NCBI RefSeq assembly: GCF_003591655.1
Contig: NZ_QVRA01000006.1
Location: 209,414 to 273,413 of the forward strand
DNA from: Sphingobium terrigena
GTDB lineage: Bacteria; Pseudomonadota; Alphaproteobacteria; Sphingomonadales; Sphingomonadaceae
DNA length: 64,000 nt
Direction of reading: 5' to 3'
Each line of letters opens with the position of its first letter. Position 1 is the stretch's first letter. The notes beneath the pieces are model-generated. The model was given only the letters and a program-made list of their open reading frames with translations, was not told the origin of the DNA and did no database searches. Shown in pieces: positions 33,689 through 49,575 of the stretch. A program made the translations under genes and the position numbers.

Positions 33689-33767
33689 CCCGTTCGGGCT
33701 GAGCTTGTCGAAGCCTTGTCTTTCTTCTCAAGAAGAACGGCCCTTCGACAGGCTCAGGGCGAACGGG
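33689..33767. repeat. REP-like palindrome of the CCCGTTCG..CTGAGC type
   Basis: Arms at 33689-33713 and 33743-33767 pair at 22 of 25 positions, with CTGAGC and TGTCGAAG in the core. It lies between degP and the HerA-like ATPase gene, the typical setting of sphingomonad extragenic palindromes. Confidence 0.85.
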
Positions 33768-33792
33768 TGTTTTTTGTCAGGGGATTGGGCGG

Positions 33793-35424
33793 ATGAGCGA
33801 CGGCATTTTCATTGGTCTGGGCGCGCCGGACAAGGATGGCGGGGTCCGCCAGTTGCTCAACCTGCGCCGGGCCAATCGCCACGGGCTGATCGCTGGGGCG
33901 ACCGGCACGGGCAAGACCGTGACGTTGCAGGGCATTGCCGAGAGTTTTTCCGCGCTGGGCGTGCCGGTGTTCCTGTCCGACGTGAAGGGCGACCTGTCCG
34001 GCATTGCCATGGCAGGCTCCCCGACTTTCAAAAATGCCGACAAGCTGGTTGCGCGGGCAGCGGAGATTGGCCTTTCCGACTATAGCTATGCCGATAATCC
34101 GGCGATCTTCTGGGATCTGTACGGGGAGCAGGGTCACCCCATTCGCACCACCGTCAGCGAGATGGGACCGCTGCTGCTGGCGCGGTTGATGGGCCTCAAC
34201 GAAACGCAGGAAGGCGTGCTGACCATCGCCTTCAAATATGCCGATGAGGAGGGGTTGCTGCTGCTCGACCTTGGCGATTTGCAGTCGATGTTGGCCTATT
34301 GCGCGGAGAATGCCGATACGCTGTCTGCCCGCTACGGCAATGTCACCAAGGCGAGCGTCGGCGCGATCCAGCGGCAGTTGCTGCAACTTGATTCGCAGGG
34401 CGGCGACCATTTCTTTGGCGAACCGGCGCTCGACATTCATGATTTTCTGAAAGTGGACGATCAGGGGCGCGGCTATATCAATGTGCTGGCCGCCGATAAG
34501 TTGATGCAGAGTCCCAAGCTCTATGCGACCTTCCTGCTGTGGCTCTTGTCCGAACTGTTCGAGACGCTGCCCGAAGTGGGCGATCCCGACAAGCCGGTGC
34601 TGATCTTCTTCTTTGACGAGGCGCATCTGCTGTTCGACGAGGCGCCCAAGGCGCTGACCGACAAGATCGAGCAGGTGGTGCGGCTGATCCGGTCGAAGGG
34701 GGTGGGCGTCTATTTCGTGACCCAGAACCCGATAGACATACCAGAGGAAGTCGCCGGGCAATTGGGCAACCGGGTACAGCACGCGCTGCGCGCCTTCACC
34801 CCGCGCGACCAGCGCGCGATCAAGGCGGCGGCGGAGACGTTCCGCATCAATCCCGACCTGGATGTCGAGACGGCGATCACGCAATTGAAGGTCGGCGAGG
34901 CGCTGGTGTCGCTGTTGCAGGAGGATGGATCGCCCGGCATCGTCCAGCGCACGCTGATCGCGCCGCCGCGATCAAGACTGGGGCCGGTCTCGCCCAAAGA
35001 GCGGGCGATCATCCAGTCGATTTCGCCAGTGACAGGCAAATATGACGAGGCGATCGACCGGGAATCGGCGGAGGAGATATTAGCTGCGCGCGGCAATGCC
35101 GCAGCGGCGGCCGCGGAGGCGAAGAAGGCGCAGGATGAGGCCGAGCGGACCGCCGCCGTGCAGGCCAAGGCCGAAGCCAAGCAACGCGAACAGCAGATCA
35201 AGGAACAGGCGCGCGCGGACGCTGCCGCTGCGCGCGAGGCCGCCAAGCCATCGGCGATTGACAAGGCGATCCAGTCCGCCACCCGCGCCGCCGGTTCCTC
35301 GGTCGGACGGCAGGTCGCCAACGAACTGGGCCGCGCGGTGTTCGGCGGATCAAGCCGCAAATCGTCGGGCGGCGGGATTGCGGGGAAGCTGGTGCGGGGG
35401 ATTTTGGGCAGCTTGTTCAGGTAA
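33793..35424 (+). CDS. DUF853/HerA-like ATPase
   Basis: A 543-residue cytosolic P-loop ATPase of the HerA/FtsK superfamily (DUF853, E. coli YjgR). The Walker A is [22 protein letters not shown] (about residues 33-54), Walker B is [16 protein letters not shown] (about 270-285), and the family's [12 protein letters not shown] and [44 protein letters not shown] sections are present. The C-terminal 100 residues are an Ala/Glu-rich coiled coil ([33 protein letters not shown]) plus a Gly/Ser tail. Function in the family is not established; some HerA-like proteins take part in DNA processing. Confidence 0.9.
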   Translation: MSDGIFIGLGAPDKDGGVRQLLNLRRANRHGLIAGATGTGKTVTLQGIAESFSALGVPVFLSDVKGDLSGIAMAGSPTFKNADKLVARAAEIGLSDYSYADNPAIFWDLYGEQGHPIRTTVSEMGPLLLARLMGLNETQEGVLTIAFKYADEEGLLLLDLGDLQSMLAYCAENADTLSARYGNVTKASVGAIQRQLLQLDSQGGDHFFGEPALDIHDFLKVDDQGRGYINVLAADKLMQSPKLYATFLLWLLSELFETLPEVGDPDKPVLIFFFDEAHLLFDEAPKALTDKIEQVVRLIRSKGVGVYFVTQNPIDIPEEVAGQLGNRVQHALRAFTPRDQRAIKAAAETFRINPDLDVETAITQLKVGEALVSLLQEDGSPGIVQRTLIAPPRSRLGPVSPKERAIIQSISPVTGKYDEAIDRESAEEILAARGNAAAAAAEAKKAQDEAERTAAVQAKAEAKQREQQIKEQARADAAAAREAAKPSAIDKAIQSATRAAGSSVGRQVANELGRAVFGGSSRKSSGGGIAGKLVRGILGSLFR

Positions 35425-35514
35425 AGCCATGGCATCGCACCGCCAAGAAAAGCTGCGTCCTTTGCCTGGCGCCATGGTTGCCTGTTTGCGGGGACAGCGG
35501 CTAAAGCCTTTGGC

Positions 35515-36819
35515 ATGACAGCCCCCTCCCCGCATCGCCATCCTCTGCATTTCAGCGATTTTCGGGCCTATCTGATCGGGCGGATGACGGCGGTGCTGGC
35601 GCAGTACAGCATGATGATCGTGCTGGGCTGGCAAGCCTATAATATCGCGCGGGAAACGATGACGACGGCGGGCGCGTCGGCGCAGCTGGGGCTGATCGGT
35701 CTGGCGCAATTTTTGCCGCTGTTTTTCCTGACGCCGCTGACCGGATGGGTCGCGGATCATTATGACCGGCGGATCATCACCCGGCTGACGCTGACATTGC
35801 TGACCGCTGCGGCGGCAGTGCTGGCTTTTGCGACCTTTGAGGGCTGGGTTGGCCTGCCGCTGATCTTTGGCATTGCGGTCATCGTCGGCATAGCCCGTGC
35901 TTTCAATGGCCCGGCCTATGGCGCGCTGGCCCCCAATCTGGTGCCGCGCGAGGTGCTGCCCAATGCCATCGCCATATCGGGCGTAGTGTGGCAGGCCGGG
36001 TCGATCGTAGGACCAGCGCTGGGCGGATACGCCTATGCGGCGACGCCCTGGGGCGCCTATGCGCTGGCGGCGATCCTCTATGCCGTGGCGCTGGGCGCGA
36101 TGATGCTGATCGGCCCCGTGCCGCAGCCCGAACGCGACATCACCCGCCACCCGATCCGCCAGATGATCGACGGGCTGACCTATGTGCGAACCAACCGGCT
36201 GGTGCTGGCGACGATCACGCTGGACCTGTTCGCGGTGCTGCTGGCGGGGGCGACCGCGCTGTTGCCGGTTTATGCCCGCGACATATTGCATGTGGGATCG
36301 GCGGGACTGGGGCATCTGGCCGCGGCGCCGGGAATTGGCGCGGGGCTGGTGGCGTTGTGGTTCTCGTTTCGGCCATTGAAGAATGACGTCGGCGTCAAGA
36401 TGCTGGGGGCAGTCATCCTGTTCGGCATGGCCACCATAGCGTTCGGTTGCACCGCCTTCCTGCCGCGCAGCATCGCGATGGAATTTGGCATCGGCGCGCT
36501 GGTCGTGCTGGGCGCGGCGGACATGATTTCAGTGTTCGTGCGCCAGTCGCTGGTCCAGCTCCATACCCCCGACGCCATGCGCGGGCGGGTGTCGAGCCTG
36601 TCGCAGCTGACGATTTCGGCCTCCAACGAGCTGGGCGAGGCGGAAAGTGGCTTCCTTGCCGCGCTGGTCGGGCCGGTTGCCGCTGTCATTGGCGGCGGCA
36701 TCGGTGCTATCGTCATCACCCTGTTCTGGGCGCGGCTCTTTCCCGAATTGCGCCTTGCACGCACCTTCGACCCACCCGACATAAGGGCGGCGGACCTCAG
36801 CCAGGAGAAAGCCCCATGA
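35515..36819 (+). CDS. MFS transporter (EntS/enterobactin-exporter-like)
   Basis: A 434-residue major-facilitator protein with 12 predicted membrane helices. The loop-2 motif [14 protein letters not shown] is of the MFS_1/MFS_3 type (G-x-x-x-D-x-x-x-R-R). [35 protein letters not shown] at the N-terminus matches the EntS-like branch. Substrate unknown; export of small molecules or siderophores is seen in relatives. Its stop overlaps the cysK start (ATGA) with a ribosome-binding site (AGGAG) inside its last codons, so the two genes are translated together, though no functional link is evident. Confidence 0.88.
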   Translation: MTAPSPHRHPLHFSDFRAYLIGRMTAVLAQYSMMIVLGWQAYNIARETMTTAGASAQLGLIGLAQFLPLFFLTPLTGWVADHYDRRIITRLTLTLLTAAAAVLAFATFEGWVGLPLIFGIAVIVGIARAFNGPAYGALAPNLVPREVLPNAIAISGVVWQAGSIVGPALGGYAYAATPWGAYALAAILYAVALGAMMLIGPVPQPERDITRHPIRQMIDGLTYVRTNRLVLATITLDLFAVLLAGATALLPVYARDILHVGSAGLGHLAAAPGIGAGLVALWFSFRPLKNDVGVKMLGAVILFGMATIAFGCTAFLPRSIAMEFGIGALVVLGAADMISVFVRQSLVQLHTPDAMRGRVSSLSQLTISASNELGEAESGFLAALVGPVAAVIGGGIGAIVITLFWARLFPELRLARTFDPPDIRAADLSQEKAP

Positions 36820-37745
36820 AAGCTGCCACGATACTCGAAACCATCGGCAATACCCCCCATGTCCGGGTGAACCGGCTGTTTGGCGATGCGCCTGAGGGCA
36901 CAGAAGTCTGGATCAAGTCGGAACGCTCCAATCCGGGCGGGTCGATCAAGGACCGGATCGCGCTGGCCATGATCGAGGCGGCGGAGGCTTCGGGCGATCT
37001 GCAACCGGGCGGCACTATCATCGAGCCGACTTCGGGCAATACCGGCGTGGGACTGGCCATGGTCGCGGCGGTCAAGGGTTATAAGCTGGTGCTGGTCATG
37101 CCCGAAAGCATGTCGATCGAGCGGCGGCGGCTGATGCTGGCCTATGGCGCCAGTTTCGACCTGACCCCGCGCGAAAAGGGGATGAAGGGCGCGATCGAGC
37201 GCGCGCTGGAGCTGGTGGCGCAGACCCCCAATAGCTGGATGCCGCAGCAGTTCGAGAATCCCGCCAATATCGCGATCCATGCCCGCACCACCGCGCAGGA
37301 GATATTGGCCGACTTTGCCGACGCGCCGATCGACGTGCTGATTACCGGCGTCGGCACTGGCGGGCATATTACCGGCACGGCGGAGGTGCTGAAAAAGGCC
37401 TGGCCGGGGATCAAGGTCTATGCGGTCGAACCGACCCTGTCACATGTCATCAGCGGCGGCCAGCCCGGCCCGCACCCGATCCAGGGGATTGGCGCGGGAT
37501 TCATTCCGGCCAACCTGCATACCCAGTTGCTCGACGGGGTGATCCAGGTCGATCCGGCCGATGCGAAGGACTATGCGCGGCGGTCGGCCAGCGAGGAGGG
37601 TATCCTTGTGGGCATTTCTTCGGGCGCGACGCTGGCGGCGATTGCGCAGAAGCTGAAGGAACTGCCTGCGGGCAGCCGGGTGCTGGGCTTCAACTATGAT
37701 ACGGGCGAACGCTATCTGTCCGTGCCCGATTTCCTGCCGGAATGA
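36816..37745 (+). CDS. cysK: Cysteine synthase A
   Basis: A PLP enzyme of 309 residues that makes L-cysteine from O-acetylserine and sulfide. The PLP lysine is in [13 protein letters not shown], followed by [33 protein letters not shown] and the phosphate loop [11 protein letters not shown]. The C-terminal [16 protein letters not shown] and [10 protein letters not shown] are typical. AGGAG sits 10 bp before the ATG, inside the MFS gene. A longer in-frame start at 36447 would overlap the MFS gene by hundreds of bases and is rejected. Confidence 0.97.
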   Translation: MKAATILETIGNTPHVRVNRLFGDAPEGTEVWIKSERSNPGGSIKDRIALAMIEAAEASGDLQPGGTIIEPTSGNTGVGLAMVAAVKGYKLVLVMPESMSIERRRLMLAYGASFDLTPREKGMKGAIERALELVAQTPNSWMPQQFENPANIAIHARTTAQEILADFADAPIDVLITGVGTGGHITGTAEVLKKAWPGIKVYAVEPTLSHVISGGQPGPHPIQGIGAGFIPANLHTQLLDGVIQVDPADAKDYARRSASEEGILVGISSGATLAAIAQKLKELPAGSRVLGFNYDTGERYLSVPDFLPE

Positions 37746-37755
37746 TCATCACATT

Positions 37756-39087
37756 ATGACGAATGGATCCGTTTCCAACGAGCCGCATCCCTGGGTGTGG
37801 CTCGTCTGGCTGGCGCTGTTCGTCGGCCTGCCGGCCGCTGTGGCGGGATGGGAACCGCGTGCGCCGCGCGAGGGGACGGCGGCGCGTTTTGCCCATGCGG
37901 CCTCATCCCGCGCGATCAGGCCGTCTACCCCGCCCCCGACCGTCGAACCGGTTGCCGTCTATGCGCTGCCTGCCGATCGCGCGCGGGCGCTCAATGCCAC
38001 CATCCCCTTTTCCCGACTGTCCAACCCGGCGGCGCGACCATTCCGGTTTGAAGGGTCTGCCACCGACCTGGCCCGCGCCGTGGATTGCCTGGCCGCCGCG
38101 CAAATCTATGAAGCGGGTGATGATGCCGTCGGGCAGCGGGCTGTCGCGCAGGTCGTGCTCAATCGCGTACGCCATCCCGCCTTCCCCAAAACAGTGTGCG
38201 GCGTCGTCTTTCAGGGGCAGGAACGGGCCACTGGTTGCCAGTTCACCTTCAGTTGCGACGGCGCACTGGCCCGCACGCCCTCCCCCGCTGTCTGGGATCG
38301 GGCGCGGGCCATTGCGCGCGGCGCGCTGGCGGGCGACGTGTTCGCGCCGGTGGGCTATGCTACCCATTATCATACCGACTGGGTCGTTCCCTATTGGAGC
38401 GGCAGCCTGGACAAGCTGGCACGCGTCGGCACGCATCTCTTCTTCCGCTGGCGCGGCTGGTGGGGGACGGCGCCTGCCTTTCGCGCTTATGGCACCAGCG
38501 GTGGCGAACCGCTGATCGAGCGGATTGCGCGCCTGTCTCCTGCGCACGGCATTGCGGGCCTGCCGCTGCCCAGCGCCATCACGCCGATGGCCGACAGCGC
38601 CGACGCGATCGCCGCGCAGGCGCGGCAGGCGATCGGTCTTGACCAGATCGGCAAGAGCGTGGGCGGCGTCAGGCTGATCGCTTTGGCTGACATCCGCAGT
38701 TTTTTGGTCGAATTACCACGCGGCAGCAGACCCGACAGCTGGCCCGAAAGCGCCCGCACCTTCTGCGCGGGGCGATCACAATGCCGGATCATGGGGTGGA
38801 CGGCACATGACGCGCCGAAGGAATTGCCGTTGACGCTGGCCAATCTGGCCGCAATGCGGTTTTCCTACATTCACGATACGCAGAATGGATTGCAGCGGGC
38901 CTTGTGGAACTGCGACAAGATCCCGCGCACCGACAAAGGCGACTGTATGCGTCGGCGGGTGCCGGTCGCCATGCCGGTGCCGCCAGCGCCAACCGGACTG
39001 GCCGGGGTGCGGCGCATGGACCGTTTTGAAACGGTAAAGATTGCGCCAATGCCGGAAACGTCGACAAGCGACGCCGGCCAGCCCTGA
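37756..39087 (+). CDS. Cell-wall hydrolase, SleB family
   Basis: A 443-residue protein with one N-terminal membrane anchor (WVWLVWLALFVGLPAAVAGWE). The Hydrolase_2 domain spans roughly 105-225 and starts DLARAVDCLAAAQIYEAGDDAVGQRAVAQVVLNRVRHPAFPKTVCGVVFQGQERATGCQFTFSCDG. It contains the catalytic Glu in YEAG and the conserved Cys. It then has YATHYHTDWVVPYWSGSLDKLARVGTHLFF. The C-terminal 200 residues are less conserved. It should cut peptidoglycan in the periplasm. The start at 37756 follows the cysK stop by 10 bp; a GTG/ATG at 37696 would overlap cysK. Confidence 0.88.
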   Translation: MTNGSVSNEPHPWVWLVWLALFVGLPAAVAGWEPRAPREGTAARFAHAASSRAIRPSTPPPTVEPVAVYALPADRARALNATIPFSRLSNPAARPFRFEGSATDLARAVDCLAAAQIYEAGDDAVGQRAVAQVVLNRVRHPAFPKTVCGVVFQGQERATGCQFTFSCDGALARTPSPAVWDRARAIARGALAGDVFAPVGYATHYHTDWVVPYWSGSLDKLARVGTHLFFRWRGWWGTAPAFRAYGTSGGEPLIERIARLSPAHGIAGLPLPSAITPMADSADAIAAQARQAIGLDQIGKSVGGVRLIALADIRSFLVELPRGSRPDSWPESARTFCAGRSQCRIMGWTAHDAPKELPLTLANLAAMRFSYIHDTQNGLQRALWNCDKIPRTDKGDCMRRRVPVAMPVPPAPTGLAGVRRMDRFETVKIAPMPETSTSDAGQP

Positions 39088-39097
39088 AAACCAATGA

Positions 39098-39307
39098 TTA
39101 TTTCGTCGCGAACTGGCCGGCTTCGGCCTTGAACATGTCGCGCGCGAAGGCGCGGACGGCGGTCGCGGTCTTGAATTTCTCGTCCTGGAGCAGTGACGAG
39201 GTCAGCGGATAGCCCTGCGAATTATAGCGGGTTTCCCGCACGGTCAGGCGGAAATGGCCTTCTTCATCTTTGCTGATCAGGAAGGGTCGGATTGCTGCGC
39301 GGCTCAT
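39098..39307 (-). CDS. Small conserved-looking hypothetical protein
   Basis: A 69-residue basic protein, MSRAAIRPFLISKDEEGHFRLTVRETRYNSQGYPLTSSLLQDEKFKTATAVRAFARDMFKAEAGQFATK, lacking cysteines, signal peptide and membrane segment. The pattern is that of small cytoplasmic proteins kept in alphaproteobacteria, function unknown. The start is secure because AAGGAGG lies 6 bp upstream of ATG. It is convergent with the SleB-type hydrolase and transcribed from a promoter upstream of its terminator-bounded neighbour at 39375. Confidence 0.82.
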   Translation of the reverse strand: MSRAAIRPFLISKDEEGHFRLTVRETRYNSQGYPLTSSLLQDEKFKTATAVRAFARDMFKAEAGQFATK

Positions 39308-39329
39308 AATGCCTCCTTGTAAATGACAG

Positions 39330-39360
39330 AAAAAAGGGGAGCGCCAACCGGCGCTCCCCC
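39330..39360 (-). terminator. Intrinsic terminator after the 46-codon gene
   Basis: GGGGAGCGCC (39336-39345) pairs with GGCGCTCCCC (39350-39359) around AACC. On the minus strand the stem is followed by TTTTTT (plus A at 39330-39335). It lies 15 bp beyond the stop at 39375, before the start of the 69-residue gene. Confidence 0.88.
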
Positions 39361-39374
39361 GACATGATCGATAT

Positions 39375-39515
39375 TTAGCCCACCATATCCGCAACGATCT
39401 GCTTGAGCTGGTTAGCGGACAGGGTGCCGCCCGGCGTCAGGCCGGGATGATAAGGGCGCTTCCTGTCGAACAGCGAGAGCGTGGGACGTGGGCTTCTGGG
39501 TGAATGGTTATGCAA
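39375..39515 (-). CDS. 46-residue small protein with TTG start, terminator-bounded
   Basis: A short open frame MHNHSPRSPRPTLSLFDRKRPYHPGLTPGGTLSANQLKQIVADMVG, too short for the open-frame list in this form. The TTG start at 39515 has GAGGA six bases upstream, and an intrinsic terminator begins 15 bp after its stop. Both the coding frame and the transcript end are thus marked. The basic N-terminus and amphipathic C-terminal helix (SANQLKQIVADM) could suit a nucleic-acid or membrane-surface binder. A longer frame to 39590 has no start signal. Whether it is conserved cannot be told here. Confidence 0.6.
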   Translation of the reverse strand: MHNHSPRSPRPTLSLFDRKRPYHPGLTPGGTLSANQLKQIVADMVG

Positions 39516-39633
39516 AATTATTCCTCGCGGCCAATGCCGCGTAACAAGTGATTTGGGTCCATGGCGGCACCATGCCGGCCATGCGACCATAAGTATGTCA
39601 GCCGCGCGCCATCGGGCGCGACCTGGGGCGCTG

Positions 39634-39972
39634 TCAGCGCCCGCCTTTGCGGCTCTTGCGGGCCAGGTAGCGCGCGTCGCGCGCAGCCTTGCGTTCTTCG
39701 TCGGTCAGTTCCGGCTTGATCGCAGCAGCGGCAGCTTCCGCCTCCAGACGCGCGCGTTCCACCTTGGCGGCGCGTTCTTCTTCGCGGGCGAGCTTGGCCA
39801 GCCGACGCTTTTCCTGTTCGGCAGCGGCCTTCGCCTCTGCAGCGGCGGCGCGTTCGGCCGCCAGCACCGGATCAACCGGGGGCTTGGCCCGCAGCTTGGC
39901 AAGCGCCTTGTCACGCGCCTGGGTGGCGAGCGCCCTGCGTTCCTGAAAATCGGGTTCCTTATATTTCAGCAT
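39634..39972 (-). CDS. DUF6481 family protein
   Basis: A 112-residue, highly charged Ala/Lys/Arg/Glu-rich protein. The opening MLKYKEPDFQERRALATQARDKALAKLRAKPPVDPVLAAERAAAAEAKA and the ending LTDEERKAARDARYLARKSRK follow the DUF6481 family found in sphingomonads and other alphaproteobacteria. It is almost all coiled coil; no enzyme motif or export signal. Function unknown. The start at 39972 is preferred to 39993 by family pattern. It lies downstream in the gene-free region before rpoB, on the opposite strand. Confidence 0.85.
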   Translation of the reverse strand: MLKYKEPDFQERRALATQARDKALAKLRAKPPVDPVLAAERAAAAEAKAAAEQEKRRLAKLAREEERAAKVERARLEAEAAAAAIKPELTDEERKAARDARYLARKSRKGGR

Positions 39973-40498
39973 TCGTTCTAATCTGTCCTGCATTGCGCAT
40001 GATATGAGAGGGATGCGCGACTATTCGCACATCCCGGCTTTATGAGGCGCGATGGGGGACAAGAGGAGAAGCCTTGAGGCAGTCCGATATCCGTCAAAAG
40101 GCGACGTAAGCAAATTCCATATAGCAGCTGTTGCAGCAAAAGGGAAGGTGCGGGCAAAAACGGGGCCATGACTCTGGCGCAGCGGCGGCGCTTACCCCCT
40201 TCACAAAGGGTGGAGCCTGTCCTATATGCGCCCTTCGAAATCCGGTTCAGGCAGCTTTACGGCATGGCAGGAACCGTCTCCCGAATCGTCCGGGGTACAG
40301 GGTCGCATTGCGCACGATCACTGGCAGTATGGGGCGAATTTGGCGGGTTACAAGACGCTGACAGTGCGGTTCGGACAGTCCCGACCCGCACTTTTTTGCG
40401 TGGATGCAGGGGTGCGAATCACCCCTTCCCATTCGCGTTCAGGCTGAATTTTCGCTGCGATGCGAAAAATACGCGACGAACGAAGGCAAGGACAACGC
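39973..40498. other. 526-bp gene-free leader before rpoB
   Basis: The stretch holds no protein gene that I can support. The open frame at 40226-40447 (73 codons) and its long continuation to 40623 have no ribosome-binding site and overlap rpoB. An intrinsic terminator at 40364-40397 implies that an upstream transcript or leader RNA ends here. rpoB promoters must lie within it. The usual rplJ-rplL genes are absent. Confidence 0.6.
40364..40397 (+). terminator. Intrinsic terminator-like hairpin 102 bp before rpoB
   Basis: GTGCGG (40364-40369) pairs with CCGCAC (40386-40391), extended by TCGG/CCGA with one internal mismatch, and is followed by TTTTTT (40392-40397). It reads in the rpoB direction, with no coding gene upstream on that strand. 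It could end a small RNA or attenuate rpoB. Confidence 0.75.
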
Positions 40499-44662
<4,164 letters not shown>

Positions 44663-44671
44663 GGGTTTTGC

Positions 44672-44695
44672 GGGCGTCGCTTGCGAGCGACGCCC
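44672..44695 (+). other. Perfect 10-bp hairpin between rpoB and rpoC
   Basis: GGGCGTCGCT (44672-44681) pairs exactly with AGCGACGCCC (44686-44695) around TGCG. No T-run follows, so it is not a terminator. It may be an RNase III or processing signal, or a stabiliser of the rpoB mRNA end. Confidence 0.7.
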
Positions 44696-44721
44696 CTGCC
44701 CCCTTCCGCACCAGAATTTTG

Positions 44722-44733
44722 CCCTCATGAGGG
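44722..44733 (+). promoter_or_regulatory. Palindrome covering the rpoC ribosome-binding site
   Basis: CCCTCATGAGGG is a perfect 12-base palindrome. Its right half GAGGG is the Shine-Dalgarno-like sequence nine bases before the rpoC ATG (44742). Base pairing would hide the site and could limit rpoC translation. The palindrome contains an ATG not in the rpoC frame. Confidence 0.55.
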
Positions 44734-44741
44734 AATGAAAA

Positions 44742-48998
<4,257 letters not shown>

Positions 48999-49076
48999 CA
49001 TTTTGAAAGCGCGGGGGCCGTTTCCTGTACATGGACCGGCTCCCAAGCGCGTTGCCCCTGACCGGGCGATGCAAAT

Positions 49077-49118
49077 GCCCGCCGGATGCGTTTGACGCGC
49101 CGGCGGGCTTTTCTTTTT
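49077..49118 (+). terminator. Intrinsic terminator of rpoBC
   Basis: GCCCGCCGG (49077-49085) pairs with CCGGCGGGC (49100-49108), and the stem is followed by TTTTCTTTTT. It ends the rpoBC transcript 79 bp past the rpoC stop. Confidence 0.92.
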
Positions 49119-49144
49119 GCGGCATCTTTTGGGCTAAAATGCTC

Positions 49145-49173
49145 TTGACCTGCCCCCTGCCCCCGCCTATCTG
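49145..49173 (+). promoter_or_regulatory. Promoter of tRNA-Gln
   Basis: TTGACC (49145-49150) and TATCTG (49168-49173) are spaced by 17 bp and lie 33 bp before the tRNA. Between the rpoBC terminator and the tRNA there is no other candidate. Confidence 0.6.
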
Positions 49174-49205
49174 CGGCCTCCCAAGCGCATGGCGCTAAGG
49201 ATTGA

Positions 49206-49279
49206 TGCCCGATCCTCTAATGGTAAGAGAGCGGACTCTGACTCCGTCAATCAAGGTTCGAGTCCTTGTCGGGCATCCA
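49206..49279 (+). tRNA. tRNA-Gln, anticodon CUG
   Basis: A full cloverleaf is readable. Acceptor TGCCCGA pairs with TCGGGCA, the D stem is CTCT/AGAG, the anticodon stem GCGGA/TCCGT encloses the loop CTCTGAC with CTG at positions 34-36, and the T stem CAAGG/CCTTG encloses TTCGAGT. The discriminator is T and CCA is encoded. It reads CAG codons. A promoter 33 bp upstream and no second tRNA nearby suggest a single-gene unit. Confidence 0.97.
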
Positions 49280-49326
49280 TTTTCCATACCGATGTTATCT
49301 CCAGCGCCGATTATTCGGCAGCCGCC

Positions 49327-49512
49327 TCACGCATCGTCGTGCGGGGAATGATCTTCCATGCGGCGTTGGGCGTCGGCCAATTCGATTTCGCCAATGAGCA
49401 GGGCCGCATCGCTGGTGGTGAAGCCACTTATGGGGTCGATGATCCCGCTCTGACTGAAACGGCCGGTAAAACTCTCGAACCGATCAAGGGCTGCGCGAAC
49501 GTCATTGGTCAT
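49327..49512 (-). CDS. Small hypothetical protein, 61 residues
   Basis: The frame MTNDVRAALDRFESFTGRFSQSGIIDPISGFTTSDAALLIGEIELADAQRRMEDHSPHDDA reads away from the FAD-dehydrogenase, starting at an ATG (49512) with GGGAGAG eight bases upstream. It looks like an ordinary short cytoplasmic, partly acidic protein. I do not recognise it. It overlaps no other gene and sits downstream of tRNA-Gln on the opposite strand. The longer frame to 49527 adds five unlikely residues. Confidence 0.55.
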   Translation of the reverse strand: MTNDVRAALDRFESFTGRFSQSGIIDPISGFTTSDAALLIGEIELADAQRRMEDHSPHDDA

Positions 49513-49575
49513 GCCTGTCTCTCCCATTATGCGATGTCGGGGTAGAGCATATACTGCGCACCAGGCTTTGCCAGC

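Noticed and set aside
36447..37745. Longer start for cysK
   Set aside because: Would overlap the MFS gene by 370 bp; ATG 36816 has AGGAG and begins at the fold start.
49189..49545. 118-codon frame running through tRNA-Gln
   Set aside because: Covers the tRNA gene and lies antisense to the 61-residue minus-strand gene; not a protein gene.
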